From positions 15,475,497-15,539,496 of the forward strand of contig NC_091016.1 in assembly GCF_041296385.1 (NCBI RefSeq): 64,000 bases of DNA, in the 5' to 3' direction. The DNA comes from Aphelocoma coerulescens. Lineage: Eukaryota; Chordata; Aves; Passeriformes; Corvidae. The notes below the pieces were generated by a model. The model made no database searches. It was not told where the DNA came from and worked only from the letters and a program-made list of their open reading frames with translations. The number at the start of each line of letters is the position of its first letter. Position 1 is the stretch's first letter. This document shows, in pieces, positions 1 to 12,000 of this stretch. Both the position numbers and the translations under genes were made by a program.

Positions 1-3000
1 TAGATCCACAGCCTAACAAACCCACTGGGAACAACTCTCTTGGATCAGCCGGTCTCTTCCATGAGCATGGGAAGATCCTGACTATGCTACTGAGCCATGT
101 GGTCACTCTCCTGCCAGCGCTGACCATGACAGAGCTAAATAAATCCCCTCTGTTATCAGAGGACAACAGGTACAAGTAGCTCTCCCACTGGCAGGAAGAG
201 ACAGCAAGGACCAAATTCCTGTCTCAAATGCTGATTGCAGCACAGGGGGAAATAAACCAAACATGCTGCCCATCAAGCAAACGGTATGAAGGACAGGAAT
301 GTCAAGACAAAACGTCCACATTGAGACACCTGTTGACCAAAGTTGCTCAGGAACTGGCTTGCTACTTACTACTCATCTTGGTACTGTCTGAGGGTAAGAA
401 AACCATGGTTCAGGAAGGCCAAACCACATGCATGGGAAGTGCTATTTTGGGGAACGGCATCTTGCTTCAAGACTGGGACTTCTCATCAAAACCCCCATCT
501 GAAAAAGACTGCTCTCAGAGGAAAAAAACCCTGCTTGAATTTACTTGTCCCAAGTGAGGCAGTGGAGACATGGCCCTCTCACAGCCTCCACAGCACTGTC
601 CTTGCCACTGCACTGGATCTTCTGAGCTGCAACCGATGGGTGTCTTTTTGTCGCCCATTTTTTGTGGAAACCCTTCCAGAGAAGTTGTGTTCAGAGTAAT
701 GCAGAAGGAGACATATTTTTTGATAGAGCATTTGTAGGGAAAGGAAACAATCTCTGGCACAGGTCATCTCCACCGGAAAGATTTTCCTGAGGAAGAGACA
801 TGTAAAGCTTGTCATGTGCTTTGTCACATCTAACTAAAGTGCTCAGTACCGTTTACTAGAAGGCAATGTGGCCTGGGGCTTCTTCGAGCCATCACTCCTC
901 TTCTTCACAGGCTCCTGGACAGATGGGTGCTCAGCCTTCTGCGTTTCCATCCCCTACAAAGGCATAAAGAAACCCCATGGATCTTTAGAATGTAAAATAG
1001 GAAATTACCTGTTTAAAACACAACTTAGAACCAGGATCGCTGCTACCAAGGCTTAGGCAAACATTTCGGAACTTACAGAAGGAAACAGGCCAGAGGTTCA
1101 GTGATGCCAACTCTTTGTTTTCAATAGCCCAAGGCAGGTTGTGGCTGCTACCATACTGAGCAGCAGTCTAAAATCCCAAATGCATTACTCTTGAGCATAA
1201 ATGGGAATAATGCAAACTGGTAGGGAACGAATGTTCTTAAAGGAAGCTGCAGAAAAATTTGGACTCTTTGGAGGTTGGCCCATTGTGTTGGAAGTTGATT
1301 TGGTGCCACACTCACTCTCCCTGTTGCTGCACAAAGGCACACTCCCTTCTATAATGTAGGTAAAAAGAATAAAAAAACCTCCAGGCAAACAAATGATTTT
1401 CCACTGGATGCTGCTGAATTCACCAAGCTTCTTCCAGCTCCACAGGGCATGACAGCAGGGCAGTATTGCCAGAAGACAGACAGTAATTGTAGTAATTGGG
1501 ATTGACTGGGACATCTTTTGTATATTTGGAAATTTTCTTGGCACTACTGCTTCCTGTGTCTTTTGCAAAGACTCTGTTATCTCCAGAAGCACTGTTCTCA
1601 CTTAATTGCGTCACTGGGGGCAGAGTAGGGATAGTGGGGTGGGGGGTTATGCTTAAATGTAAACCCATTTTCTCCTCTTTCCCTTCCCTGTTTGTGGCCG
1701 ATATTCAAAATATCCAATACTACACTTTTCCCCTAATACTATCTATCAGTTCCTTTGTGCTCTGCAGATGAACAGGTTGAGGATCAACAGTTCGTTCCCA
1801 GGAGCAAAAGGATTCGGCAGAAAAGGAATGAGATAAGATTAGGTATGTTTGATCTCATATCAGCAGTGGCAATACTTGCACAAAGGAGACATGTCTCCTA
1901 CCAAGCACTTACTTTCTTCTTAATTCTTGTCAGAATATCTTCCAGGTCACGGGTGGAAAAAGATTGTTCCAAAAGCCTGTTAAATTTTCGGTGACTCAGC
2001 ATCATTTTCACCATCTCCTGTCCATAATGCCTAACAAGAAAGAAAGAAAGAAAGGTGAACAAACAAAGGAGGAGTGTTAACAGAATAAGCTGATACCTTA
2101 AACTCAGCAGCTGCCATACCTGCATGAGAAGGCATTACCTACTCAGCAAAGAGAGAGATTTACCTCCACTTGTCACTGCACAGTGCTGTCAGCTGAACAC
2201 AAGAGACAAGAGGCGAACGTGGGGCAACAGAAAATACAATCTCACTCTGAAACTGTGGGTGCGCTTCTGTGGCATCGAAGGATCCCAGGGAACAAGCGAA
2301 ACACCTCTGCTTTGAGTCAGAGCTTATTAGCAGTGCCTTGCTGCCATTGCACAGTCATTTGCCTTTCTTTAACTGGCAGGGAAGCCAGGACCAAATGCCT
2401 CATGCTTGCTTTTGATTATTCTATACCATATGTATGCACAGGGGCAGCTAGTTGCTCATGCGTTCTTGGCAGCTATTAATGGGAATTTAATCCTCAAAGT
2501 AAGGGGATTTTGGTGGTTTGGGTTGATTTTGCCACTAGGAAACCACAGTTTTCTTCAAGAAGCAATTTGGAGGTCATTCAGCCCCAGATAACAGCATTAT
2601 AGAAATCTGCAGAAGAGGTTTAGAAAGACTGAATACATTGGCTAAAGATCCCTGGAATATTTCTAGGAAAGTCTTAAGTTAATGAGAAAGAGATGTATGG
2701 GATCCTTCAGTGATGAACATTAGCCAACATTTTGGCTTTGTCTTGTGCACCTAAGGCCAAGCAAAACTGTTTGACTGCCTCATCTGATGGCTCTTTTGAT
2801 CTCAGGAAAGACTCATTCCAGTCCCAGGAAGCTGGCAATGCTCCCTCTTGCGGGACAACCTCAGGTTCCCCAGCACAGTCATTTCCCCAGACAAGCCAGG
2901 GCAGTGGTCACAGCACCAAGCCTGACAGAGCTCAAGAAGCGTTTGGACAATGCTCTCGGGCACATGGAGTGACCCTTGGGGGGCCCTGCGCACGGGCAGG

Positions 3001-6000
3001 AGCTGGACTCGATGACCCTGATGGGTCCCTTCCAACTCAGCGTATTCCGTGACTCTGTGAACCTCATCCACACAGTGAGGTAACTTAATATTTCCTTTAG
3101 CTTCCACTCTTCTGTGGTTTTGCCCTTTACAGCCAGACACCCAACAGTTTTCCTGTTTTAGGAGGGGAAATGAAGATCATTACCTTGTGTCCTCGTGACA
3201 GTCCTGAGCAAGCGTCCCTGCCGCGTGCGCCAGCCTCTCAGCCCTGGGCGTTCCTGCGAGCTTCGTGACTCCAGTTTTCTCCATCAAGGACAGGAGGAGT
3301 TGGGCCGCGCACTTCCGCACCTGGACGTGGCGGCTCCTGGGAAGAAGAGAGCAAACACTGGGGCACAAGGAGCAGAGGGACACAGCGCAGGCCTTGGCCA
3401 GAGCATGCTGTCATTGCTGGGGGAAGGAGGCCTGGATTCTCCCTGACACTTGGGACACCTGTAGAAGGTTCTGTCCTCAGAGAACCACAAAGTTAGCCCT
3501 GTACAGAAGGACTGCCTGCAAGCAAGAGCGAGGAACTCAGTCTCCCTGCACTATCTGATACTCAATGTCTTTCCCCAAATTCACTCGGAGAAAGAGGGAA
3601 ATTAAAGACAAGCCAGGCTGACCCATCAGGGGCCAGCCGCTACACAGACAGCTGCAGCAGGATTGAGGATATTTCCACCCATTTACCCCCAAATCTGCAG
3701 ACCTTGGGAAAAAAACAAATGCAGGCAAAACACGCTGTGGGACATGAAGTTGCAGAATATCCAGCAATGCAGCCGGTTTCTTCTGTGAGGCTTGGCAAGA
3801 GATACATCTGAACGTTTCCCCCTTTTCCAAAGCTGAGGAAAGGGTGGCAGTCAGTTTAGCCAGGTTGTCCTGTTCTAGAGAGTGTCTCTTGGGGACTATC
3901 AGGCCCAGCACCAACACTTAAGGCAGCACCTGGTTCAGCTGTCCCATGGCAGTCGGCCTGTGAAGGTGCCTGTACAGTGATTCATCATCTCAAGGCTAAC
4001 ATGAGACATCAGTTTGAATAGAAAGGGGGGCTCTAAGGCCAGGACAGTCATACAAGACTCCTCTTGGCCGGAGCTGCACCTGCTGTGCAGGCTGTGCCAC
4101 ACCCAGCACGTTGTCCCCCATGTGCTCCATGCCCCAGCAAGAACCCTCCTTACTTCTCAAGGGAATGGCATAATGAGGATGCATGGTTTTTCCCAGGGCC
4201 TCTGTGGTTAGGGCTGTGAAATATCAAAGAGCGCTCACAGCTGCAGTTGCAATTGTCCCTCTTCCCACAAAACCACAGGGCTCTATCCTTAGCCTTTGCA
4301 GGCACTTTCACTTGCCCGCCATTCACCACATCTAGGCAACTCGGACAGACTGGGAGAACTCCAGGAAGCAGCAGCAAGCTGAGTCAGGGGAGGTTGAGGT
4401 TGGATATCAGGAAAAAGTTTTTCACCCAGAGGGTGGCTGGGCACTGGAACAGGCTCCCCAGGGCAGTGGTCACAGCACCAAGCCTGAGAGAGCTCAGGAA
4501 GCCTTTGGACAACGCTCTCAGGCACATGGTGGGACCCTTGGGGTGTTCTGTGCAAGGCCAGGAGCTGGACTCGATGATCCTGATGGGCCCCTTCCAACTC
4601 AGCATATTCTGATTCAGCTCTGTGATTCTGTCAACTAATGGGCTGCACGAGGGCAGAAATAGGTGACAAGAGGAAAGAAGTGAGGTTGATCGGAGAGTCA
4701 CTGAGTTCACAGAAGATGCAGGATACAGGACCCTTCCCTCCCACCATTCCCATTCTCTCTCTCAGCCCTTCTCCCCCCCACACAATAGAAGGTGAAGAAT
4801 ATCACTAAGACAAGAAGAACCTACTGGACTCCACTGTCCATGAGAGCAGTCATTGCTCGTGCAGGAGTCACATGCTCCACCATGACTCCCAGGGTCTGAC
4901 TGGCTGCTTTCTGAACAAACTCTGGGGAGTTCCACACCATCTGGAGAAGGACCCGAGCAACCTCATCCACCTCCGAGTCCATGTCCTTCTGCAAGGTCAC
5001 AAAGAGCTCTCCAAGAGTGACGATTGCACAGTAAGACACCTTTGAGCGAAGGTTGGTCACCTGGGGAAGTCATGAGGGGAAACATAAGAATCACCTTGAA
5101 AAGAAAACCAGTTGCCTTAGACAAAAGTCCCAGGAAACGACAACACTTCCAGCTGTGTCCTGGGGAACACAAAAGCACAGGCAGAGCAGAAGAGCACAAG
5201 CACAGAAAGGCACTTACTCTGGCACCAACTTGTGCTAGGCCTCAGGCCTGCTTACTGCAGGCCTGAAACATATTATTTCACTTAAAGTGTTCTACTTAAC
5301 TCTTCTGTAATGTCCACTGCTTTGGTTTTAGGCCCTTTTATTCAAAAAACAAAGAAACAAATTAAAGCAAGGGCTGCTCTCAAACCATAAAGGCACAAGC
5401 CATAAAGACAAAGGAGTCATTTACTCCTGTTTGAAAAAGCAACAGCAGCGGTTGAAGCCCTCAGCCAGGAAACAGAAAACACAGGCTCAAGTCTACAGAC
5501 TAATTGGCAGGGTTGAATCACAGCTTGGGCAGAGATTTGGACTGCAGCAAATAACATAATTGGTGTCTCCGTTTCTGCATTTGCACGTTGCATGATAATG
5601 GCAGCTCGCTCCAAGAGGAGAGTGCCCGAGAGTGCCCGACCTAGCAGTAAATAGAGCTACACGTGCACACAGATCCTATAGAGAGCTGACAGACATGAGA
5701 AATATAAGGTCTAGAAACAGAAATGAAGGCAGTCCCTGAGCACACAGGGAGATGAACAGGCACATATCTACTCTACACACCGTGTATGAGGCACGGAGGA
5801 CGATTCAGAACAATGTTCTTACCTCGTTGGTAAGTGCCAAGCAAACCTCACGAAGTCTACAAAGAAGGACTTCTGAGTGGGACTCAGCCAGGTGTTTGAT
5901 GCTGAAGAGTCCCTTCTCCTTCAGCTCCCTGAAAGGCAAGTACCAAAAAGATTGACTTTCTCTCCACCCAAGAACTAGGCAGCACCCTCTGAAATTACCA

Positions 6001-9000
6001 GGCTGGTGGCTCAGTCAAACAAAGGGAGGTGCTTTTCAGGCAGTACTTGATGAAATCGTGGCACTCGCTGCCACAGGTTGCTGTGGCTGTCAAAAGCATA
6101 CACAAATCCAAGAGGCAAACAGAGGGGTTTCAGAGTCTTCGTTTGTGGCCGTTTAACAAGGCAGCCTTTCTGAAGTCTCTGGCACATGAAGTCCCTATGT
6201 CAGTGCTTCCTGGAAGCTGTGAGACCGTGCCATGCTGCTGTTTCTTGTCACCTCCCTGTGACTCTATGGCACAACTCAGTGCATTTCTCAGAAAGAAGAA
6301 CTCCCTGTAGCTGCTCCTGGGACTCACATGCGGAAGGTCACAGGCAGACCCCGACTCCTGCCACTGCTGCCAGCAGTGGGGCCAGAGACAAATCTTACTC
6401 AGTCCCACTGGGCCCTGAGGCACCCAAATCTCTACACTCCAAACTGCTGCCATCCTGCTTCTGGCTTCAGCCAGCAAATCATCTTGTCCCACAGCTTTCT
6501 CTCTTCCCTCAAGATTTCCTTTGCAGCTCCACAGAGCAGCAGGCAAAGCGAGGAAACAGCACGGACCTGCTGCAGCTGGAGCACTGCTGCAGAGCAAGGC
6601 CAAGAAAAGGCTGCTCTCAAATCTTTATCCTCTCTCTGCTCTGGAGTGGTTTCACTGGTGCCCCTCGGCCCTCTGGGCTGTTGGGGCTCAGAGGCACTAG
6701 CAAGATACTCTCCTCACCTACCTTAACGCTAAGAGGGAGAAAGAGGGAACGGGGCCTTTCTTACCAGTCATCGCTGCTGAGCAAGGAGAGTGCCTCGAGC
6801 AAGGACTGCTGTGGCTCCAAAGAGGCTCCGTCCTTCTGCCCCTTCCCACGGAGCGGCTCCTCTCGGCGCTCGGCACCAGTGGCCGTCTGCGGGGTCACTG
6901 TAAGGAGAGGGTCAGCCCTGAGCGCTGCAGCCCCGGGCAAGGCACCCCGCCATGGAGCGGCCTGCAGCCCCATCTCCCAGCCAGGCTTCCATGAGGTACA
7001 AACTGGCACTGGCTCAGAGAATTCCCTGCTCTCTGGCTCCTTGCTTTCTCCCAGCCCCCCCCAGCTGGGCACAGCTCCTTGGCTAAACCTGACAATTGCC
7101 CACACAGCGCCAGCTCCCGAGTGCCACAGGTACCACAGCCAGCGGCACCTTCCTGAGGCCGCAGAGCTCCCACTCCCTGTGAGACAGTGCCCACCAGCAG
7201 GACTTGCTACCCCAGGAGGGACCCCTCAGCTGCCTCTCTTGTCTCAGCACCCTGATTTCCCCGAGCCCTGAGGACAGAGGCACTCTGCAACTCCCTGAGG
7301 AAAGACCTGCAGCTGCCTCGTGACAGCACCAAGCCGAGCCTGAACAACCGAGCCCTGCTGGGCCCGGCTGAATCCCCTCAGAGCAACTACCAGGGAACAG
7401 CGATACCTGACCCTTCACACCTCACAGCGCCTCTGTTCCCATTGACTTCAACTGCTCTAGACAGAGGGCAGCTGAGTGCACTTACATTTCAGCCTGCTAT
7501 TGAGAAGGGAGTAGTTCATGGAGTTTGTTCTTTCTAAGCATCAGGAATCTTTACTATTTCGGTAAAGTACACACTGGCTGTATTTCAAAGATGCTGAGGT
7601 GAAATTTGTTTGCCATCAAATGGACTTGTGTGCACACTGTGCAAGCCTAAGCTTTCTCTTATGGAAAAATGGAATCTCTAGCCCAGATGGTTGATAAAAA
7701 AGCCTTCCAAATGCAAATTGATGATATGAATACCTAAAGACAGATGCAATTTGTGGGCAGATGAACTCTCTTGATAGTCAGTTTACAAGGTATGAGAAAA
7801 TTCAGACGATAAATCCATTTCTTATGAAACCCATTTGTCATCAAAAGGACTGTTCATCATAAATTTCATGTCATGCACTCAACAGGTAGTTTTCTAATGT
7901 GTACATGGAAACATCTGAGCTGTCTCAAATGATGGAGTTTAAATATTGCACAGAATCTAGAATATTCAGATGGGAGCTAATCTGGCTGTCACTGATGTAG
8001 CCCTGTCACTGCCATCAGTGGTGTCACTGCAGCAGGATGTCGATGTATACATCTATATTCAGAATGAATGGGGAGCCACGTCAGGCTAGTTCTGGTCAAT
8101 TGTGACCATGGAAGTAGCATCACTAGAAAAGAGCACTCAAAGTATCATTCCTAGCTCCCTTCTTCTTATCTCACCCTACTCAGGATCATAGCACAGGCAG
8201 GCTGCCCTCAAAGGAGAGGCAAGAGCCACTAGGGACTATGTGCTGTGTATTCACGGCGGGCAGCAAACAGCCTGGGAGCACCAGGCAGCCCCTCCTGGCT
8301 GTCACCTGCTACACAGGCCGCTGTATTTGGGTGGGGTGACACAGGAGGCGCTGCTTGTTCCCTCTTGGCATTGCAGGCCGTGGGATGGCAGCAGCGAGAA
8401 GCCATTGGGCACTTCTGGGAGCAGCAGCACGGCTGCACCAAGTGGCTGACTGCCATGCAGAGACAACCCTTGCTGGGAGAGCAGGAAAGCTGGCTGCAGA
8501 GCCGGACAGCAGCACAGGCAGAGGGCCAAGATGGAGAGCGGACAGTTGATCGTGGTGGTACTCGGAGGTGCACAGTGAGCACACCCTGCCAGACTGCCCC
8601 GAGCTCATCCCTGCAGTTACAGCTGCCTCCTGGCACCAGTGCTGTAGTTTGGTCTATCAGGATGGGCAAAAGCCAGAGCTTAGGTCTTTACCACTACTTT
8701 ATGCAGCTCAGCTTTCCAATGGATCTCTAAGAACCAAGTGCTCCAGTACTGCCGAGCTGGAGTAACTCAAGAGTAGATTTGCTGTCCATTCTCAGCACAG
8801 GCTATGAACCCAAGATCCCAGCTGTGGTGGCTGAGGCAGGAGGCGGTTTGCGCTCCTTGTGCAAGGAAAACCGGTGCAGGAAAAAGCTGCTGTGGAGCAG
8901 GCTTACCTGAGGAGTTGCGTGGGAAGCTGCCGTCTCCATGGATGATGGGCTTATTGGGCAGTAAGGGCACATTGTCCTGCTTCCTCAAGACCTTCTCCTT

Positions 9001-12000
9001 CAAGGCACTACCAGGGTGTTTTCTCTGCACACTGGAAGCTGTGCCATTGACAGGCAGTAGGCTAAAGCCTGCAGGGACCAAAGAGGAGCTTGGGAGTGGA
9101 GGCTGACAATGGAAAGGCCCAGAAAACTTGCTGGAGCTGGGTAACGTCTCTTTGTTATCCCAACGAACTTCAAGTATAACAGTGGCACAGTACCACGGGA
9201 AAGTGATCACAGAATCACAGACTCCTAGAAGAGTTTGGGTCTGAAGGCACCTTTTACCACCATCTAGTCCAGCTCCCATGAGCAGGGACATCTTCAGCTA
9301 GAGCAGGTTCCTCAGGGCCCCATCTAACACGGCCTTGAACACCTTCAAGGATCGATCAACAACAGCTTCTCGGGCCAAACTCTTCCAGTGTTTCATCCCC
9401 TTCATTATAAAAAAGTTCTTCCTAATATCTAATCGAAATCTACCCTCTTCTGGTTTCAAACCAAATTGCAGGGATGCTTCCCTGAAGAAACAAGGAAACC
9501 CCAGTATTGCTTTTCTTTTGTTTCCCTGTTTCAGAAGCTGGCTGGGGAAGTTCCCAAAAGAAAGCGCAGATAACCTTGCGTGATGCCCTCGGGCTGAGTG
9601 CTGCCTCCTGAGGTCCCTGCTGCTGCCCTGGGGCAGCGCACACAGCACTGCAGTCAGAGCCCCTCAGCCGGGATTCAGTCGGGAACGCTGCTTGCTCCTG
9701 GGGCTACAACAGAAGCACTGGCTCGGGGCTTCAGCACAGCTCTACAGCGCCAGCTCCTCAGCAGGGAGTGGTGGGAGAAGGGTCTCTGGGGTTTTCATTA
9801 GAAGGAGTTGAATTTTGTTTCTTCCAGGTTGCACCTTGGTTGAAAAGCATTCTTTTGGACCCACTTTTCCTGGAGGCTGCTAGCCAGGAGAGAGTCTGAA
9901 GCCCCAGTGTACTTTGCAAGACAGAATTTTACACTCTGAAGGACTTCAGAGGGGAAGGTGGGAAGCTGATATTCTGTTACTGACTCAGTGAGGCCCTGGG
10001 CAAGACACTTCATGCCTCTCCATTTTTCTTTGGGGACTGGAAATACATCCTATGCAAACTCCCACTTGGATGCGAGTGTAACAGCCCTCCAGTCTGAGGG
10101 CAACACTGTGCAGAGGGCAAGCAAGTGATCAGAAAGGACCCCAGGTGTAGCAACCACTTACTTGCTGCAGCTGCATCCCCGGGGTCAACTGTCTGTGGAA
10201 GCAGCTGCAAGGACGTTTCCTTTTCTCTCTTTGTCTTGATCTCTGTCTCCAAAGGCCCCATTGGATTCCGCTCTAAGTTCCTTTGAGCCAAAATGCACAA
10301 TGCAGCACGGATCTACATGCAATGGGAATGCATCAGAGACTGTAAGCAGAGACACACAAACCAGACACAACATCTCATCAGGAGCACAGAGTCCATCGAG
10401 TTCCACAGTCCTTGATGCAGCTCCATGTACATTCCAATGGTTCCTGAAGAATGTCTCCTGTCCTCACCTTGGCAATTACACACAGTGAGGTGGAACGCTT
10501 TATTGCCATAACCTTCCACTGCTCCAAGGTACTGTTTCTCCGCCTATGTCAAGAGGCCCTGCTTGAAGCAAGAAAATCACAGGAGTGCTCCAAGACAGAT
10601 GAAGAGCCCACGTGACCGGTGGGCAGGCAGTTCCCTTCCTACATGGCAGGAAGAATAAAAACCATGTGCAATACGCAGCAAGGAGGGGTAATTAGCTGTT
10701 GCTTAACACTCATGGCCAGGAATTGCAGCAGTTTCTCACTTCTGGCTTCTGAAGGACTCAGCTGCTCTCGGAGATCGTGAGGCCAAAAAGAGGAGTCACG
10801 TGAAAACAAGTTGCAGAAACATTGATGTTAATGTGCAGAAAAATTGAGAATGAGAGGGCTGTGAGATACAGCAAGAAAGGTAACCAGGAAAAATCAAAGT
10901 CTCCCATTTTATTTTGCAGCCTTGCTTACACTCAGCATTAGAATCCTTGCTTCTGTGCTTCCGAGGATGCACTTTGCCCACATTCACTGATGTGTAGCTT
11001 GCTCTGCCATTCAGAACTTCTCTACAAGGGCCTTTGCACATAAAGAATGCTTCTGGCATGACCTTAGCACCATCTCCAAACCAGTGACCTTGCCACCACT
11101 GGAAATAGCCAAGCAATTGCTCTGGAGCTGTCAAATATATTCCCAAGAGAATCCCCATCCCCCAAGAGTGGAAGATTATGATTTTCAGGGACATTTTGGG
11201 CCAAACACTAAACAGTCACTGGAAAGGAAGTCTGCTCATCCCTGTCCTTATCCCTCACCTTTTGAAAGCCATCCTTCAGGGCTTCGGCATTCGTAAGGCC
11301 AGCACCGGTGGGGTGATCCGTCTCCTTGGCCTGGCTCAGTGGGAGGCCTGTTAATGGAAGCAAAGGTTCCTGTAAATCTCTGGCACACTTCAAGCCCCCA
11401 ACAGCGCCACGCTGGGCAACAGGCAAGACAGCTTCCAGACTGCGGAGCTCTGATAAGGCCCAGAGATTGTGTCTGAGAGCAGCAAGGTACATATGCCTAG
11501 AACCTCTCCCAATGGATGGGCTACTGCCACAGTGCACTGGCAGCAGACATGGCATTGCTCTGTTGGCCAGCAGAGTGAAACCTCCTGCATGATGAAGGCC
11601 TCATCCCTGGGTGCTGGAGAGCCGCTGTGTTTGATAGAGAAGGGCAGAGACGGAGCTTGCTCCTGACAGAGATTCTTATCTGCCCTAATTCATGCTGATT
11701 TTAGTACACATCTTCTTCCTGGGTCCTAAAAGAACTCCTGGGTTCTAATACCTGTAAGCATTTAGATCAATATTTTCTTCTCTTTGTGGCAATATTTTAG
11801 AGGACATGAAAAGAAAAGCTTAGGATTGCAGGAGTGTTAGCCAAACGTGAATTGTGTTCTTGAAACGGGATCATTTGCTTTCCCCGAGGATTTTCATTCT
11901 AAACTGTGTGAGATTGGGCCACTTTCAGGCCAGTCTGACTAAAGGCTGATTTTCCTAATGGAAGTGGAACAATGTAACTCGTTCTGAAATACTCCCCAAC

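Larger units (their letters stand above)
1..11258 (-). other. Introns and flanks of the left-arm exons
   Basis: Between the listed exons the arm is intronic. Apart from the CR1 fragments I see no further coding signal. Open frames at 6,186-7,271 (plus) and 8,229-8,730 (both strands) lie across introns, lack family similarity and are mirrored in the right arm. The stretch 7,440-8,160 is AT-rich and holds nothing I recognise. Confidence 0.6.

Noticed and set aside
6186..7271. 361-codon open frame on the plus strand (mirrored at 50,679-51,764 on the minus strand)
   Set aside because: It lies antisense to TOGARAM2-like exon S and its introns, has no family resemblance and no splice or start context of its own.
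8229..8730. Overlapping open frames of 146 and 161 codons on both strands (mirrored at 49,220-49,721)
   Set aside because: They lie in an intron, overlap each other on opposite strands and have a random-looking Cys/Ser/Pro composition.
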